This document shows, one piece after another, positions 7,101 through 13,109 of a stretch of 13,702 bases of DNA (positions within the stretch are counted from its first letter, which is position 1; each line of letters opens with the position of its first letter). Origin of the DNA: DASRTE01 sp035656095 (GTDB lineage Bacteria > Actinomycetota > Actinomycetes > Jiangellales > Jiangellaceae); contig DASRTE010000204.1 in NCBI GenBank assembly GCA_035656095.1, forward strand, positions 1-13,702. Direction: 5' to 3'. Under the pieces are notes generated by a model, which was not told the origin of the DNA, ran no database searches, and worked only from the letters and a program-made list of their open reading frames with translations. Both the position numbers and the translations under genes were made by a program.

Positions 7101-8102
7101 GCCGTTCCGGTCGGCGGTGGCCGCACCCGCGGTCTGGTCGACGAAGAATGCCAGCCGGCCCTGCAGGTCCGGGTGCAGCGTCGTGTTGACATGGGTGTCG
7201 ATGCCGGAGTCGACGACTGCGATCGTCACGCCGGTGCCGTCGATGCCGACGCCGGTGAGGACGGCGCCGTACCCTGTGGTCGGCACGGCCGCGGCGCCGG
7301 CCCCCGTGAGGGACTCGGCGATGATCTGGGCCGACCGCTCGTCGTCGAGCTCCATCGGCTCGTCGGGCTCGACGAAGCGGACCCACGGCAGCCGGGCGAT
7401 GTCGTTGCGGGCGGTGGCGGCGTCGAGGTCGGCCGAGAGCACTGCGATCCGGGCGACCAGTCCGGGCCGGGCCTGGCCGAGGTCGGCGGTGTGGACGTGG
7501 CGCACCGAGCCGCCGGCGCGCTCCACGGCGGCGACGATTTCGTCCACGTGCCCGGGCGGGCACACTCCGATCCGCACCGGAACGGTGCCGCGAGCGGTGC
7601 GCATCGGCGGCGCCACCCGCCAGGCCGGCTCGAACGGGCCCCACCAGGCGACGAAGTCGAGGGCGCCGACCTCGGCCATCTGCTCGGCGTCACCGATCAC
7701 GAACAGGCCGTAGGCCCCGATCGGCTCGACGACGTCGACCCCGCACGCCTCGATGGCGTCGACCCACTCCGGGATCGGCGGCCCGTCGAGCTGCACCAGG
7801 AAGTGCGGCCAGTCCGCGCGCCCCGCGCGCGGCACCCGAGCCCGGGTGGGTACCTCGTCGAGGACGTCGCCGGCTTCCACGTCGATGACGTGGTCGTAGA
7901 TGCGGATGAGGTTCGTGTCCGGCAGCAGCTTGACTCGGGCGCCGGTGGCGGCCAGAGCGTCGAGCGCCGCCCGGTCGCCGCGGACGATGCTGCCGGCGGG
8001 CGTGTCGTGCTGGACCTCGAGGCCGGCCACGCCGGGCGCGGCCTCCTCGAGGCCGAACGCCCCTGCTCGCCGCGGCAGCCGGACGATCGCCTTGTCCGTC
8101 AT
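4173..8102 (-). CDS. Multidomain subtilisin-like (S8, KP-43-like) serine protease with VWA domain
   Basis: A 1309-residue protein. Residues 1-250 form a long N-terminal region without signal peptide, including two alpha/beta segments (about 98-150 and 174-246) that resemble S8 prodomains. The S8 domain (about 285-600) has a complete active site: D298 in AVVDSGID, H335 in NGHGTHVASIAAG, N444 in FSAGNNGG and S550 in LTGTSMAAPHVSG. Residues about 687-842 (DQGWGRVSFDN to WQDFALVLDNAE) match the beta-barrel domain of KP-43-like proteases. A VWA domain follows (about 850-1025) with MIDAS residues D858, S860, S862 (DRSGS), T935 and D962. Beta-rich segments then lead through a Pro/Gly linker (about 1250-1265) to a short terminal domain. 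ATG start with GGGAGG four bases upstream. First gene of an operon with an MBL-fold gene. The family is usually secreted, so the missing signal peptide is unusual. Target unknown. Confidence 0.92.
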   Translation of the reverse strand: MTDKAIVRLPRRAGAFGLEEAAPGVAGLEVQHDTPAGSIVRGDRAALDALAATGARVKLLPDTNLIRIYDHVIDVEAGDVLDEVPTRARVPRAGRADWPHFLVQLDGPPIPEWVDAIEACGVDVVEPIGAYGLFVIGDAEQMAEVGALDFVAWWGPFEPAWRVAPPMRTARGTVPVRIGVCPPGHVDEIVAAVERAGGSVRHVHTADLGQARPGLVARIAVLSADLDAATARNDIARLPWVRFVEPDEPMELDDERSAQIIAESLTGAGAAAVPTTGYGAVLTGVGIDGTGVTIAVVDSGIDTHVNTTLHPDLQGRLAFFVDQTAGAATADRNGHGTHVASIAAGDGTTGDIDPGGFTLGLGVAPGAQVGSLNVLGAGSAAIDFSDQVANAVTNGAQVMNNSWGGSLNNEGYVSQAAEVDSGVRDPDPATAVQERIVVVFSAGNNGGFPRSITRPHECKNAIVVGNSLNARPGELFVGDDVRGISPSSSRGPAVDNRMLPHVVAPGTDIVAARSSVDNDPVTPGVQQNRAAYTDAGGTTHAQHTVLTGTSMAAPHVSGLSALLVEWWRNHTGQLPSAALAKALLVNTAEDIAGGPNWRRLPNAWTAAGANFRLSGMGINPAQLAEQQTATTWSTMNQVASVAAIANQGDWFYAAGTDTITIRTVSGTAPMARISALDPTPMANVPNSDQGWGRVSFDNLFLTAPASDRGPRIVVDERLGFDTNGQEWTIRVAAVDTTRPLRITVSWTDAPGGAGANPALQNDLDLEVTETATGNVFRGNVFANGFSTTGGAFDTLNNTECVYIANPNGVYEVTVIAGTLRADSRPPFAVATPWQDFALVLDNAEVPADEPVDVALCLDRSGSMGWSGYVDVTRTSARSFVDLMAIDDAVGVASFGSTATDDFPSTSPASLRTIATQADRDAATAAITGLSFGGSTMMGPGLQRAADMLPPGLGRKAIVLLSDGYDNGTPDARTVAGGLPADVAVYSCAMGPLSDQTLLEDVAAGTNGRYLYMPTIDDLFLILNVIREQVTGDGLVVNERHTASASRVGAWVKSAATEAIFLVNWADPKLSWSGNDPKKRDEINVRLRMPNGKVLHPFDPSVRRLEGPGHVAFRVEEPLAGQWWVEVATARRTHTQYAVGGFIRSPIHVDVTINPQRPLRRTPLDVRVDVWEDAHGVVDLTGKVCLTLPTSWPGKLVTDYQRRLKTLPTLRSVRRDAVPPDLREALAISQSLRREGKAAIAHRTKCTSLKKPVPPTPPGGGSGVGGPTTLQATVPGALYPGSVNAKITVQGTTGAGVRFVRTTMRSVRIA

Positions 8103-8144
8103 GGGTCCTCCCAGGACTGGTCCGCCAGAACATCCGGACCGTTA

Positions 8145-8171
8145 CGTCACCAGTGTCGATCACTGGTGACG
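8145..8171. promoter_or_regulatory. Perfect inverted repeat between the protease operon and DUF2255 gene
   Basis: Arms CGTCACCAGTG (8145-8155) and CACTGGTGACG (8161-8171) are perfectly complementary over 11 bp with a 5-base centre. The repeat lies 42 bases upstream of the protease start and about 100 bases upstream of the DUF2255 start. It could be an operator for a dimeric regulator or a stem-loop in the 5' leader of the protease transcript. No regulator gene is adjacent, so the binding protein is unknown. Confidence 0.55.
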
Positions 8172-8274
8172 GCATCCGCAGGTTTTCGTGCGGTCGATAA
8201 CGTCGGGCCATCACTGTGGCCACGCAGGTCTTCGACGACAGACCGACCCGGCGGCATAGCGAAGGAGACCGGCG

Positions 8275-8652
8275 ATGTCCGGATGGAAGACCGAGGAACT
8301 GGCGAGGATCGGCGACGCGACGGAGCTGCAGATCGCGTCGCTACGCCCTGACGGCACGGTGCGCCCATACGTGACGATCTGGGTGGTGCGCACGGGACAC
8401 GACCTGTACGTGCGTTCGGCCTACGGCACCGACAACCCCTGGTTCCGCCGCGCCAAGGCCAGCGGCGCAGGACGCATCCGCGCCGGCGGCCTCGAACGCG
8501 ACGTGACCTTCACCGAGGTCGCGCCGGAAGCGCACGCCGCCATCGACGCCGCCTGCCACGCCAAGTACGACCACCACGGACCCGCAATCGTCGGTACCGT
8601 CGTCGGGGCACAGGCCGCACATGGAACCCTCCGCCTCGTACCGCGCACGTGA
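8275..8652 (+). CDS. DUF2255 family protein
   Basis: A 125-residue protein starting MSGWKTEELARIGDATELQI, with TIWVVRTGHDLYVRSAYG (about 34-51), WFRRAKASGAGRIRAGGLER (56-75) and DVTFTEV, all characteristic of DUF2255. It is full length, with no signal peptide or membrane segment. The overall pattern resembles small split-barrel proteins of the deazaflavin/pyridoxamine-oxidase type, but no cofactor has been assigned that I can support from sequence. AAGGAG (8262-8267) lies seven bases before the ATG. It is divergent from the protease operon and shares the intergenic region with the perfect inverted repeat. Function unknown. Confidence 0.88.
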   Translation: MSGWKTEELARIGDATELQIASLRPDGTVRPYVTIWVVRTGHDLYVRSAYGTDNPWFRRAKASGAGRIRAGGLERDVTFTEVAPEAHAAIDAACHAKYDHHGPAIVGTVVGAQAAHGTLRLVPRT

Positions 8653-8832
8653 CAACGAAGGAAGCCGTGTGAACGAGAGGCATGGCCTACCAAGGCACGA
8701 GGTCATCCGAATCCGGATGCCATCCACGCAATGAATCGAAGCGAAAAAGAGTCAGAACAGTCGAGCCCTCCCGCTCGGCGCGTCCGCGCGACGTCGAGGC
8801 CTTGATCCGCGACGTCATGGTCGCAGGCACCC

Positions 8833-9531
8833 TCAAACCGCCGACGGACGCGACGCTCGGGGTGACGTCGCGCCGCGGGCATGCTCGAGGCCATCGAGGA
8901 TCAGATCGAGCCCGAAGGCGTACTCGTTGCCGTAGTCGTAGCCAGGCTGAAGGACGTGCTCGACGGTCAGCTCGGTGAGGTGCGGGTACTCGTCCGCGGG
9001 GAACTGCGCCAGGATCGCCTGCGCCAGCTCTGCGGTCTCCTCCCCGGTGTCGAACGGCAGGTTGGCCTCTTGTAACGCGAACCCATAGATGTAGCTGTCG
9101 AGCACAGAGAACGCGTGCGCCGCCATCGCGACCGAGAAGCCTCCTCCTCGCAGGCTTCCGATGACCGCGTCGTGGTGTCGCAGGGTCGCAGGTCCGGGTG
9201 TCGTCCGCGACTCCATCAGGCCGATCGCCCACCGGTGTCGTGACAGGACCGTACGGGCCGATATCGCCCGCTGCCGCATCGCCAACCTCCAGTCGCTCTC
9301 ACCGCTGGGCAGGTCGATCTCGCCGAAGACCACGTCGACCATGCCGTCAAGTAGCTCGCTCTTGTTGGCGACGTGGTTGTAGAGCGACATCGCCTCGACG
9401 CCCAGGACCTCACCGAGCCTGCGCATGCTCAGGGACCCGATCCCGCTCTCGTCAGCGAAGGCGACCGCAGCGCGCAGCACACGCTCTCGGCTCAGCGGTG
9501 TCCGAACCTCTGGCCGGGCCGGAGCTACCAT
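8833..9531 (-). CDS. TetR/AcrR family transcriptional regulator
   Basis: A 232-residue repressor. The N-terminal helix-turn-helix (about 14-62) reads SRERVLRAAVAFADESGI, SLSMRRLGEVLGV and SLYNHVANKSELLDGM, the classic TetR signature. The rest is alpha-helical, with a TetR_C-type ligand pocket (about 80-215) containing RHRWAIGLMESRTTPGPATL. ATG start with AGGAGAGGA a few bases upstream. It is divergent from an NAD(P)-dependent dehydrogenase, and two near-identical palindromes cover the promoters between them, so it probably represses itself and the dehydrogenase and is released by a substrate-related small molecule. The ligand cannot be read from sequence. Confidence 0.93.
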   Translation of the reverse strand: MVAPARPEVRTPLSRERVLRAAVAFADESGIGSLSMRRLGEVLGVEAMSLYNHVANKSELLDGMVDVVFGEIDLPSGESDWRLAMRQRAISARTVLSRHRWAIGLMESRTTPGPATLRHHDAVIGSLRGGGFSVAMAAHAFSVLDSYIYGFALQEANLPFDTGEETAELAQAILAQFPADEYPHLTELTVEHVLQPGYDYGNEYAFGLDLILDGLEHARGATSPRASRPSAV

Positions 9532-9556
9532 CGCCGTCCTCTCCTGTCCTCGCGAG

Positions 9557-9585
9557 TTGACGAACTTACGACGTAAGTATACGGT
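9557..9585 (+). promoter_or_regulatory. Probable promoter of the dehydrogenase gene
   Basis: TTGACG (9557-9562), a 17-base spacer and TACGGT (9580-9585). Operator 1 fills the spacer. The expected start near 9592 falls inside operator 2. Confidence 0.45.
9564..9578. promoter_or_regulatory. TetR operator 1
   Basis: ACTTACGACGTAAGT is a perfect 7-1-7 palindrome. It lies in the spacer of the plus-strand promoter and abuts the minus-strand -10. It is repeated almost exactly at 9587-9600, with centres 23 bp apart. Confidence 0.75.
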
Positions 9586-9604
9586 GACTTACGACGTAAG
9601 CCAA
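9576..9604 (-). promoter_or_regulatory. Probable promoter of the tetR gene
   Basis: On the minus strand TTGGCT (9604-9599), a 17-base spacer and TATACT (9581-9576). Operator 2 lies in the spacer and operator 1 overlaps the end of the -10, consistent with autorepression. Confidence 0.5.
9587..9600. promoter_or_regulatory. TetR operator 2
   Basis: ACTTACGACGTAAG, the same palindrome as operator 1 except for the last base. It covers the spacer of the minus-strand promoter and the probable transcription start of the dehydrogenase. Two sites a little over two helical turns apart suggest two repressor dimers on the same face of the DNA. Confidence 0.75.
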
Positions 9605-9627
9605 CAAATGAGCAATCGGAGATCTCG

Positions 9628-10650
9628 ATGAAGACAGCGCCCGACCGCCACAAGGAACCGACACGCAGCGACGCAACGATGAAGGCGATCGTCCAAGACG
9701 CGTACGGCACCGACGAGACCGTGCTCCGACTCGCCGAGATCGACCGGCCCACGCTCGACGATGACGAGATCCTGGTGCGGGTGGCCGCCGCCAGTGTCGA
9801 CAAAGGCACCTGGCACCTGATGACCGGCCTGCCGTACGCTATGCGCCTCGCCGGCTTCGGCATTCGCAGCCCCAAGGCTCCCAATCCCGGCCGCAGCCTG
9901 GCCGGGACGATCGAGTCCGTCGGCAAGGACGTGACCGAGTTCGAGCCAGGCGACGAGGTCTACGGCACGTGCGACGGGTCCTTCGCCGAGTATGCGCGCG
10001 CCCAAGCGAGCTTGCTCGCACCCAAGCCGGCCAACCTCTCCTTCGCACAGGCTGCGGCCGTCCCCATCTCCGGGGTCACCGCGCTCCAGGCCGTCCGCCA
10101 GGCACAGGTGCAGCCAGGGCAGCGTGTGCTCATCGTCGGTGCGTCGGGAGGTGTGGGCACCTTCGCCGTCCAGATCGCCAAGGCCTTCGGTGCTGAAGTC
10201 ACCGGCGTGTGCAGCACCGCCAAGACCGACCTGGTCCGAGCCCTCGGTGCAGACCACGTCATCGACTACGCGCGCGACGACTTCACCAGCGGCGAGCAAC
10301 GCTACGACGTCATCCTCGACACTGGAGGCAATCGCCGACTGTCACACCTCCGTCGAGCTCTCACCCCGCGAGGAACACTCGTGATCGTCGGCGGCGAAAC
10401 CGGTGGACGTTGGCTCGGCGGGTTCGACCGCTCCCTCCGAGCGGCGCTGCTGTCCCCACTGGTGAGCCAGACGCTGGGCATGCTGGCTTCGAGGGAGAAC
10501 GCCGAAGACCTCGTTGTCCTGCAGGAGCTCATCGAGTCCGGAAAGATCACATCGGCCATCGACCGCACCTACCCGCTCAGCGAGACTCCGCAGGCCATCC
10601 AGCACCTCCAGGACGGTCGCGCCCAGGGCAAGGTCGTCATCACGATCTGA
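9628..10650 (+). CDS. NAD(P)-dependent zinc-less dehydrogenase/quinone oxidoreductase (MDR superfamily)
   Basis: A 340-residue medium-chain dehydrogenase. The GroES-like N-terminal domain (about 18-135) includes MKAIVQDAYGTDETVLRLAE, GRSLAGTIESVGKDVTEFEPG and GDEVYGTCDGSFAEYA. The Rossmann domain (about 140-300) has VLIVGASGGVGTFAVQIAKA (nucleotide-binding loop 171-177) and ALGADHVIDY. The zinc-binding cysteine cluster of classical alcohol dehydrogenases is absent, placing it with the quinone-oxidoreductase-like reductases that act on activated alkenes, quinones or aldehydes. I keep the ATG at 9628 (CGGAG upstream); the core homology starts at the ATG at 9679, so the first 17 residues could be untranslated. 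Regulation by the divergent TetR protein is likely. Substrate unknown. Confidence 0.92.
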   Translation: MKTAPDRHKEPTRSDATMKAIVQDAYGTDETVLRLAEIDRPTLDDDEILVRVAAASVDKGTWHLMTGLPYAMRLAGFGIRSPKAPNPGRSLAGTIESVGKDVTEFEPGDEVYGTCDGSFAEYARAQASLLAPKPANLSFAQAAAVPISGVTALQAVRQAQVQPGQRVLIVGASGGVGTFAVQIAKAFGAEVTGVCSTAKTDLVRALGADHVIDYARDDFTSGEQRYDVILDTGGNRRLSHLRRALTPRGTLVIVGGETGGRWLGGFDRSLRAALLSPLVSQTLGMLASRENAEDLVVLQELIESGKITSAIDRTYPLSETPQAIQHLQDGRAQGKVVITI

Positions 10651-10821
10651 CGGGTCGTCTCTTGCGGTGCGCACTGCGGCGCGGACAGTGGCAGCGACCA
10701 GGAAGCGGCTACGCCCGCCCTCACCAAGGTCTGGTATGCGATCGGCGGTCGGGAACGGGATCCGCGATGAGTTTCGGAGCCCGGCCCGGTCTGTGTTGAC
10801 ACCAAGGGAAGGGGCTGCGAC

Positions 10822-11658
10822 GTGAGCGCACCTGAAGTCCTGATGGAAGGGATCGTGTTCGGCGAGTCACCGCGCTGGCACGAGGGACGCCTCTGGTTCT
10901 CCGACTGGGGCGCGAACCAGGTGATCGCGTTGGGCACCGATGGCAGCCACGAGGTGGTCGTGGCCGTTCCGTCGTTCCCGATGTGTATCGACTTCCTGCC
11001 CGATGGGCGGCTGCTGGTCGTGGACTCGGCGCAGCGACGGCTGCTGAGCCACGAGCCCGACGGGTCGCTGGTCCAGCATGCCGACCTTTCCGAGGTCTCG
11101 CGGAAGCCGTGGAACGACATCGTGGTGGACGACCGAGGCAACGCCTATGTCAATAACATCGGATTCGACTTCCCCGAAGGCGACTTCGCGCCGGGCCTCG
11201 TCGTGCTCGTCACGCCGGAGGGTCGTGTCGCTCAGGTCGCCGACGGCGTCGCGTTTCCGAACGGGATGGCGATCGCCCCGGACGGCCAGACGCTGATCGT
11301 TGCCGAGTCGTACGCCAACCGGCTCACGGCCTACGACATCGGTGGCGACGGCGGCCTTGACAACCGGCGGGTGTGGGCGGAGACGCCCGGCGACCATCCG
11401 GACGGGATTTGCATCGATGCCGAGGGCGCTGTCTGGTACGCGGACGTCGGCAACCAGCACTGTGTGCGTGTGCGCGAAGGTGGTGAGGTGATGGGGACGG
11501 TGGACCTGGACCGGGGCGCCTTCGCCTGCGCCCTCAGTCGCGGGGCGGACCCGCACCTGTTCGTCGTCGGCCAGAACTGGGGCGGGGCCGAGTCGGCGGA
11601 ACCCAGCGGGCGGGTCGTGGCGTTCCCGGCACCCGCGCCGGGCGCAGGAAGGCCTTGA
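10822..11658 (+). CDS. SMP-30/gluconolactonase/LRE family protein
   Basis: A 278-residue six-bladed beta-propeller. The divalent-metal ligands of the family are all in place: E15 (GESPRWHEGRLWFSD), N98 (PWNDIVVDDRGN), N147 (FPNGMAIAPDG) and D194 (HPDGICIDAEGAVWYADVG). Members hydrolyse sugar lactones or related esters in the cytoplasm; the substrate of this one is not evident. Full length for the family. GTG start with AAGGGAAGGGG (10804-10814) seven bases upstream. It follows the dehydrogenase on the same strand after a 171-base gap, so it may have its own promoter. A dehydrogenase making a lactone and a lactonase opening it would be a natural pair, but this is only inference. Confidence 0.92.
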   Translation: MSAPEVLMEGIVFGESPRWHEGRLWFSDWGANQVIALGTDGSHEVVVAVPSFPMCIDFLPDGRLLVVDSAQRRLLSHEPDGSLVQHADLSEVSRKPWNDIVVDDRGNAYVNNIGFDFPEGDFAPGLVVLVTPEGRVAQVADGVAFPNGMAIAPDGQTLIVAESYANRLTAYDIGGDGGLDNRRVWAETPGDHPDGICIDAEGAVWYADVGNQHCVRVREGGEVMGTVDLDRGAFACALSRGADPHLFVVGQNWGGAESAEPSGRVVAFPAPAPGAGRP

Positions 11659-11689
11659 CCGCGGATCGTCCGTGATCAGTGCATCGTCG

Positions 11690-11870
11690 CGCGGCGATCT
11701 CACAGCCGGGGTGAGGCGGATCCTCAAACGCCGGCGTGGCGCACTGCCACGTCCCGCGTGATTCCTGGCAGTCCCAGCGCTTGACCTCGCACGTGTACGC
11801 GCCACCGCCCAGCCACGCGTCATGGCCACCTTTCGCTGACGCCTGACGGGCGAGCAGATTTCTGGTCGTG
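11690..11870 (-). other. Possible decayed Cys/Trp-rich coding fragment
   Basis: In the gap between the SMP-30 and TMEM175 genes, the minus strand holds an open frame with no ATG, GTG or TTG start, whose translation includes HDAWLGGGAYTCEVKRWDCQ, then ESRGTWQCATPAFEDPPHPG and CEIA. About four in five codons end in G or C and the composition is protein-like, unlike other non-coding stretches here. I do not recognise the family. It may be the remnant of a small cysteine-rich protein, or chance. Confidence 0.25.
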
Positions 11871-11919
11871 ACGCGAGCAACGGGAGCCCGCCAGGACGCC
11901 GGGGCTTCGGACGAATCGG

Positions 11920-12510
11920 ATGGAGGCGTTCAGCGACGGCGTGTTCGCCATCGCCATCACGCTGCTGGTGCTGGAGCTCGCGGTTCCGAACGGCTCTGAG
12001 GACGATCTGCTCGACGGGGTGTTGAACCAGTGGCCGTCGTATCTGGCTTACCTGGTGAGCTTCGCGTCCATCGGCGCGGTGTGGCTCGAGCACACCGTCA
12101 TCACCGAGTTCTTGGATCACGCGACGTCGTTTCTCATCCGTCTGAACTTGCTGCTTCTGATGGTTGTGTCGTTTCTGCCGTTCCCGACGCGACTGCTGGG
12201 CGAGCACATCGGTGCAGATGAACCGGAGCGGGTCGCGGTCACGATCTACGGCCTCAACCTGTTCCTGGCGTCGGCGCTGGTGTCGCTGCTGTGGCGTTAT
12301 GCGGTGCGGGAGACGCTGATCCGGCTTGACTTGGCCGACGCGGACGTGAAGATGCTCACCAAGAGGCTCACGCCCGGATTGGCCGGTTACGTCGCGATGA
12401 TCGCGCTCGGCCTGTTCCTGCCGGTGCTGGCTGTGCTCGGCTACCTGGCCATCGCGGTGTACATCATCGTTCCTATCGGTGCGCTCCGGCGACGGGCCGC
12501 CGCTGCTTGA
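11920..12510 (+). CDS. TMEM175 (DUF1211) family potassium channel, possible 5' frameshift
   Basis: A 196-residue membrane protein with six hydrophobic segments (about 4-22, 38-57, 72-90, 106-126, 153-168 and 169-187), the size of bacterial TMEM175 subunits, which form tetrameric K+ channels. The hallmark of helix 1, FSDGVFAIAITLLVLEL, is present (4-20). Members carry RxxxFSD; here the Arg codon (CGG 11917-11919) lies immediately before the ATG at 11920, and that frame has no ATG, GTG or TTG back to a TGA at 11869-11871. A GTG at 11868 opens a plausible hydrophilic leader (MTRATGARQDAGASDE) in a neighbouring frame, which one indel would join to the channel. The ATG at 11920 has no good ribosome site. 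Either the gene has a small 5' indel or it starts one residue short of the motif. A single gene with no clear partners. Confidence 0.85.
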   Translation: MEAFSDGVFAIAITLLVLELAVPNGSEDDLLDGVLNQWPSYLAYLVSFASIGAVWLEHTVITEFLDHATSFLIRLNLLLLMVVSFLPFPTRLLGEHIGADEPERVAVTIYGLNLFLASALVSLLWRYAVRETLIRLDLADADVKMLTKRLTPGLAGYVAMIALGLFLPVLAVLGYLAIAVYIIVPIGALRRRAAAA

Positions 12511-12616
12511 CCGAGAGGCGCGCAGGTCCGCCAGCGACCACGTCCTGACCGCCGTCCGCGGATGAAGCGCCCGCGAACGTGTTGCAGACGACGCTCGGGG
12601 AGGCGTTGCGAGACAC

Positions 12617-13039
12617 CTAGCCGCTCGGCACGATCTGCTTCGGCTGGGTGAGCCGCCAGTGGTTGCCGAACGGGTCGCGGAACCCGGCGTCGATGCCGTA
12701 GAAGCGCTCCTCCGGCTCGTCGACGAACTCCACGCCCTTCGCCTTGAGCTCGTGGAACGTCGCCCGGCAATCATCCGTGGTGAGCGCACCGGGGCCCAGG
12801 TAGCCGGTCGCGACCAATGAACGGATCTGCTCGGCGGCCTCGCCGTCCACGACGGGCGGTGCGGGATCGACCAGCATGATCGGTACTTCGGGTTGAGACG
12901 GAGAGTGGACCGTGAGCCAGCGGACACCGTCTCGCACCATGTCCACGCCGACCTCGAGGCCGAGCTTGTCCGTGTGGAACTCGCGCGCCTCGTCCATGTC
13001 GAGGACGAAGACGCACACCAGACCAACACCGGTGATCAT
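12617..13039 (-). CDS. VOC-fold (glyoxalase/bleomycin-resistance-like) protein
   Basis: A 140-residue protein of the vicinal oxygen chelate superfamily: first beta-alpha unit GLVCVFVLDMDEAREFHTDK followed by LGLEVGVDM, middle strands VRWLTVHSP and VPIMLVDP, then GVEFVDEPEERFYGIDAGF and the ending RDPFGNHWRLTQP. The ATG at 13039 has GAGGAGG (13052-13046) six bases upstream and starts the fold directly; the open frame runs further up to 13270, but that part is not protein-like. The usual metal-binding His of the first strand is absent, so a classical glyoxalase I reaction is doubtful. It lies 70 bases downstream of the alpha/beta hydrolase on the same strand and may be co-transcribed with it. 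Substrate unknown. Confidence 0.88.
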   Translation of the reverse strand: MITGVGLVCVFVLDMDEAREFHTDKLGLEVGVDMVRDGVRWLTVHSPSQPEVPIMLVDPAPPVVDGEAAEQIRSLVATGYLGPGALTTDDCRATFHELKAKGVEFVDEPEERFYGIDAGFRDPFGNHWRLTQPKQIVPSG

Positions 13040-13109
13040 GCGCTGCCTCCTCATCGTCGAAATCAGTGCGCCTCGGCACATCCGGCGGCCCTCGCGTGCC
13101 GGGGACTGT

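Noticed and set aside
5548..7644. A 698-codon frame on the same strand as the protease
   Set aside because: It is an alternate frame of the S8 domain with an Arg-rich low-complexity translation and no motifs.
4380..8351. A 1323-codon open frame on the plus strand opposite the protease-VWA gene
   Set aside because: It mirrors a strongly supported gene in high-GC DNA, where GC-rich third positions suppress antisense stops. The translation is Arg/Gly/Val/Asp-rich with no recognisable domain.
8704..8719. CATCCG and CGGATG hairpin after the DUF2255 gene
   Set aside because: A 6-bp stem with no T-tract, 51 bases past the stop, is too weak to call as a terminator.
8682..8978. A 98-codon plus-strand frame after the DUF2255 gene
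   Set aside because: It overlaps the end of the tetR gene, is Arg/Ser-rich and lacks a ribosome site or motif.
10796..10801. TTGACA just upstream of the SMP-30 gene as a -35 element
   Set aside because: A -10 at normal spacing would fall at or inside the start codon region, and no matching hexamer is there.
10867..13029. A 720-codon minus-strand frame spanning the SMP-30, TMEM175 and VOC genes
   Set aside because: It crosses three genes whose own frames carry conserved motifs, and its translation has no domain signal.
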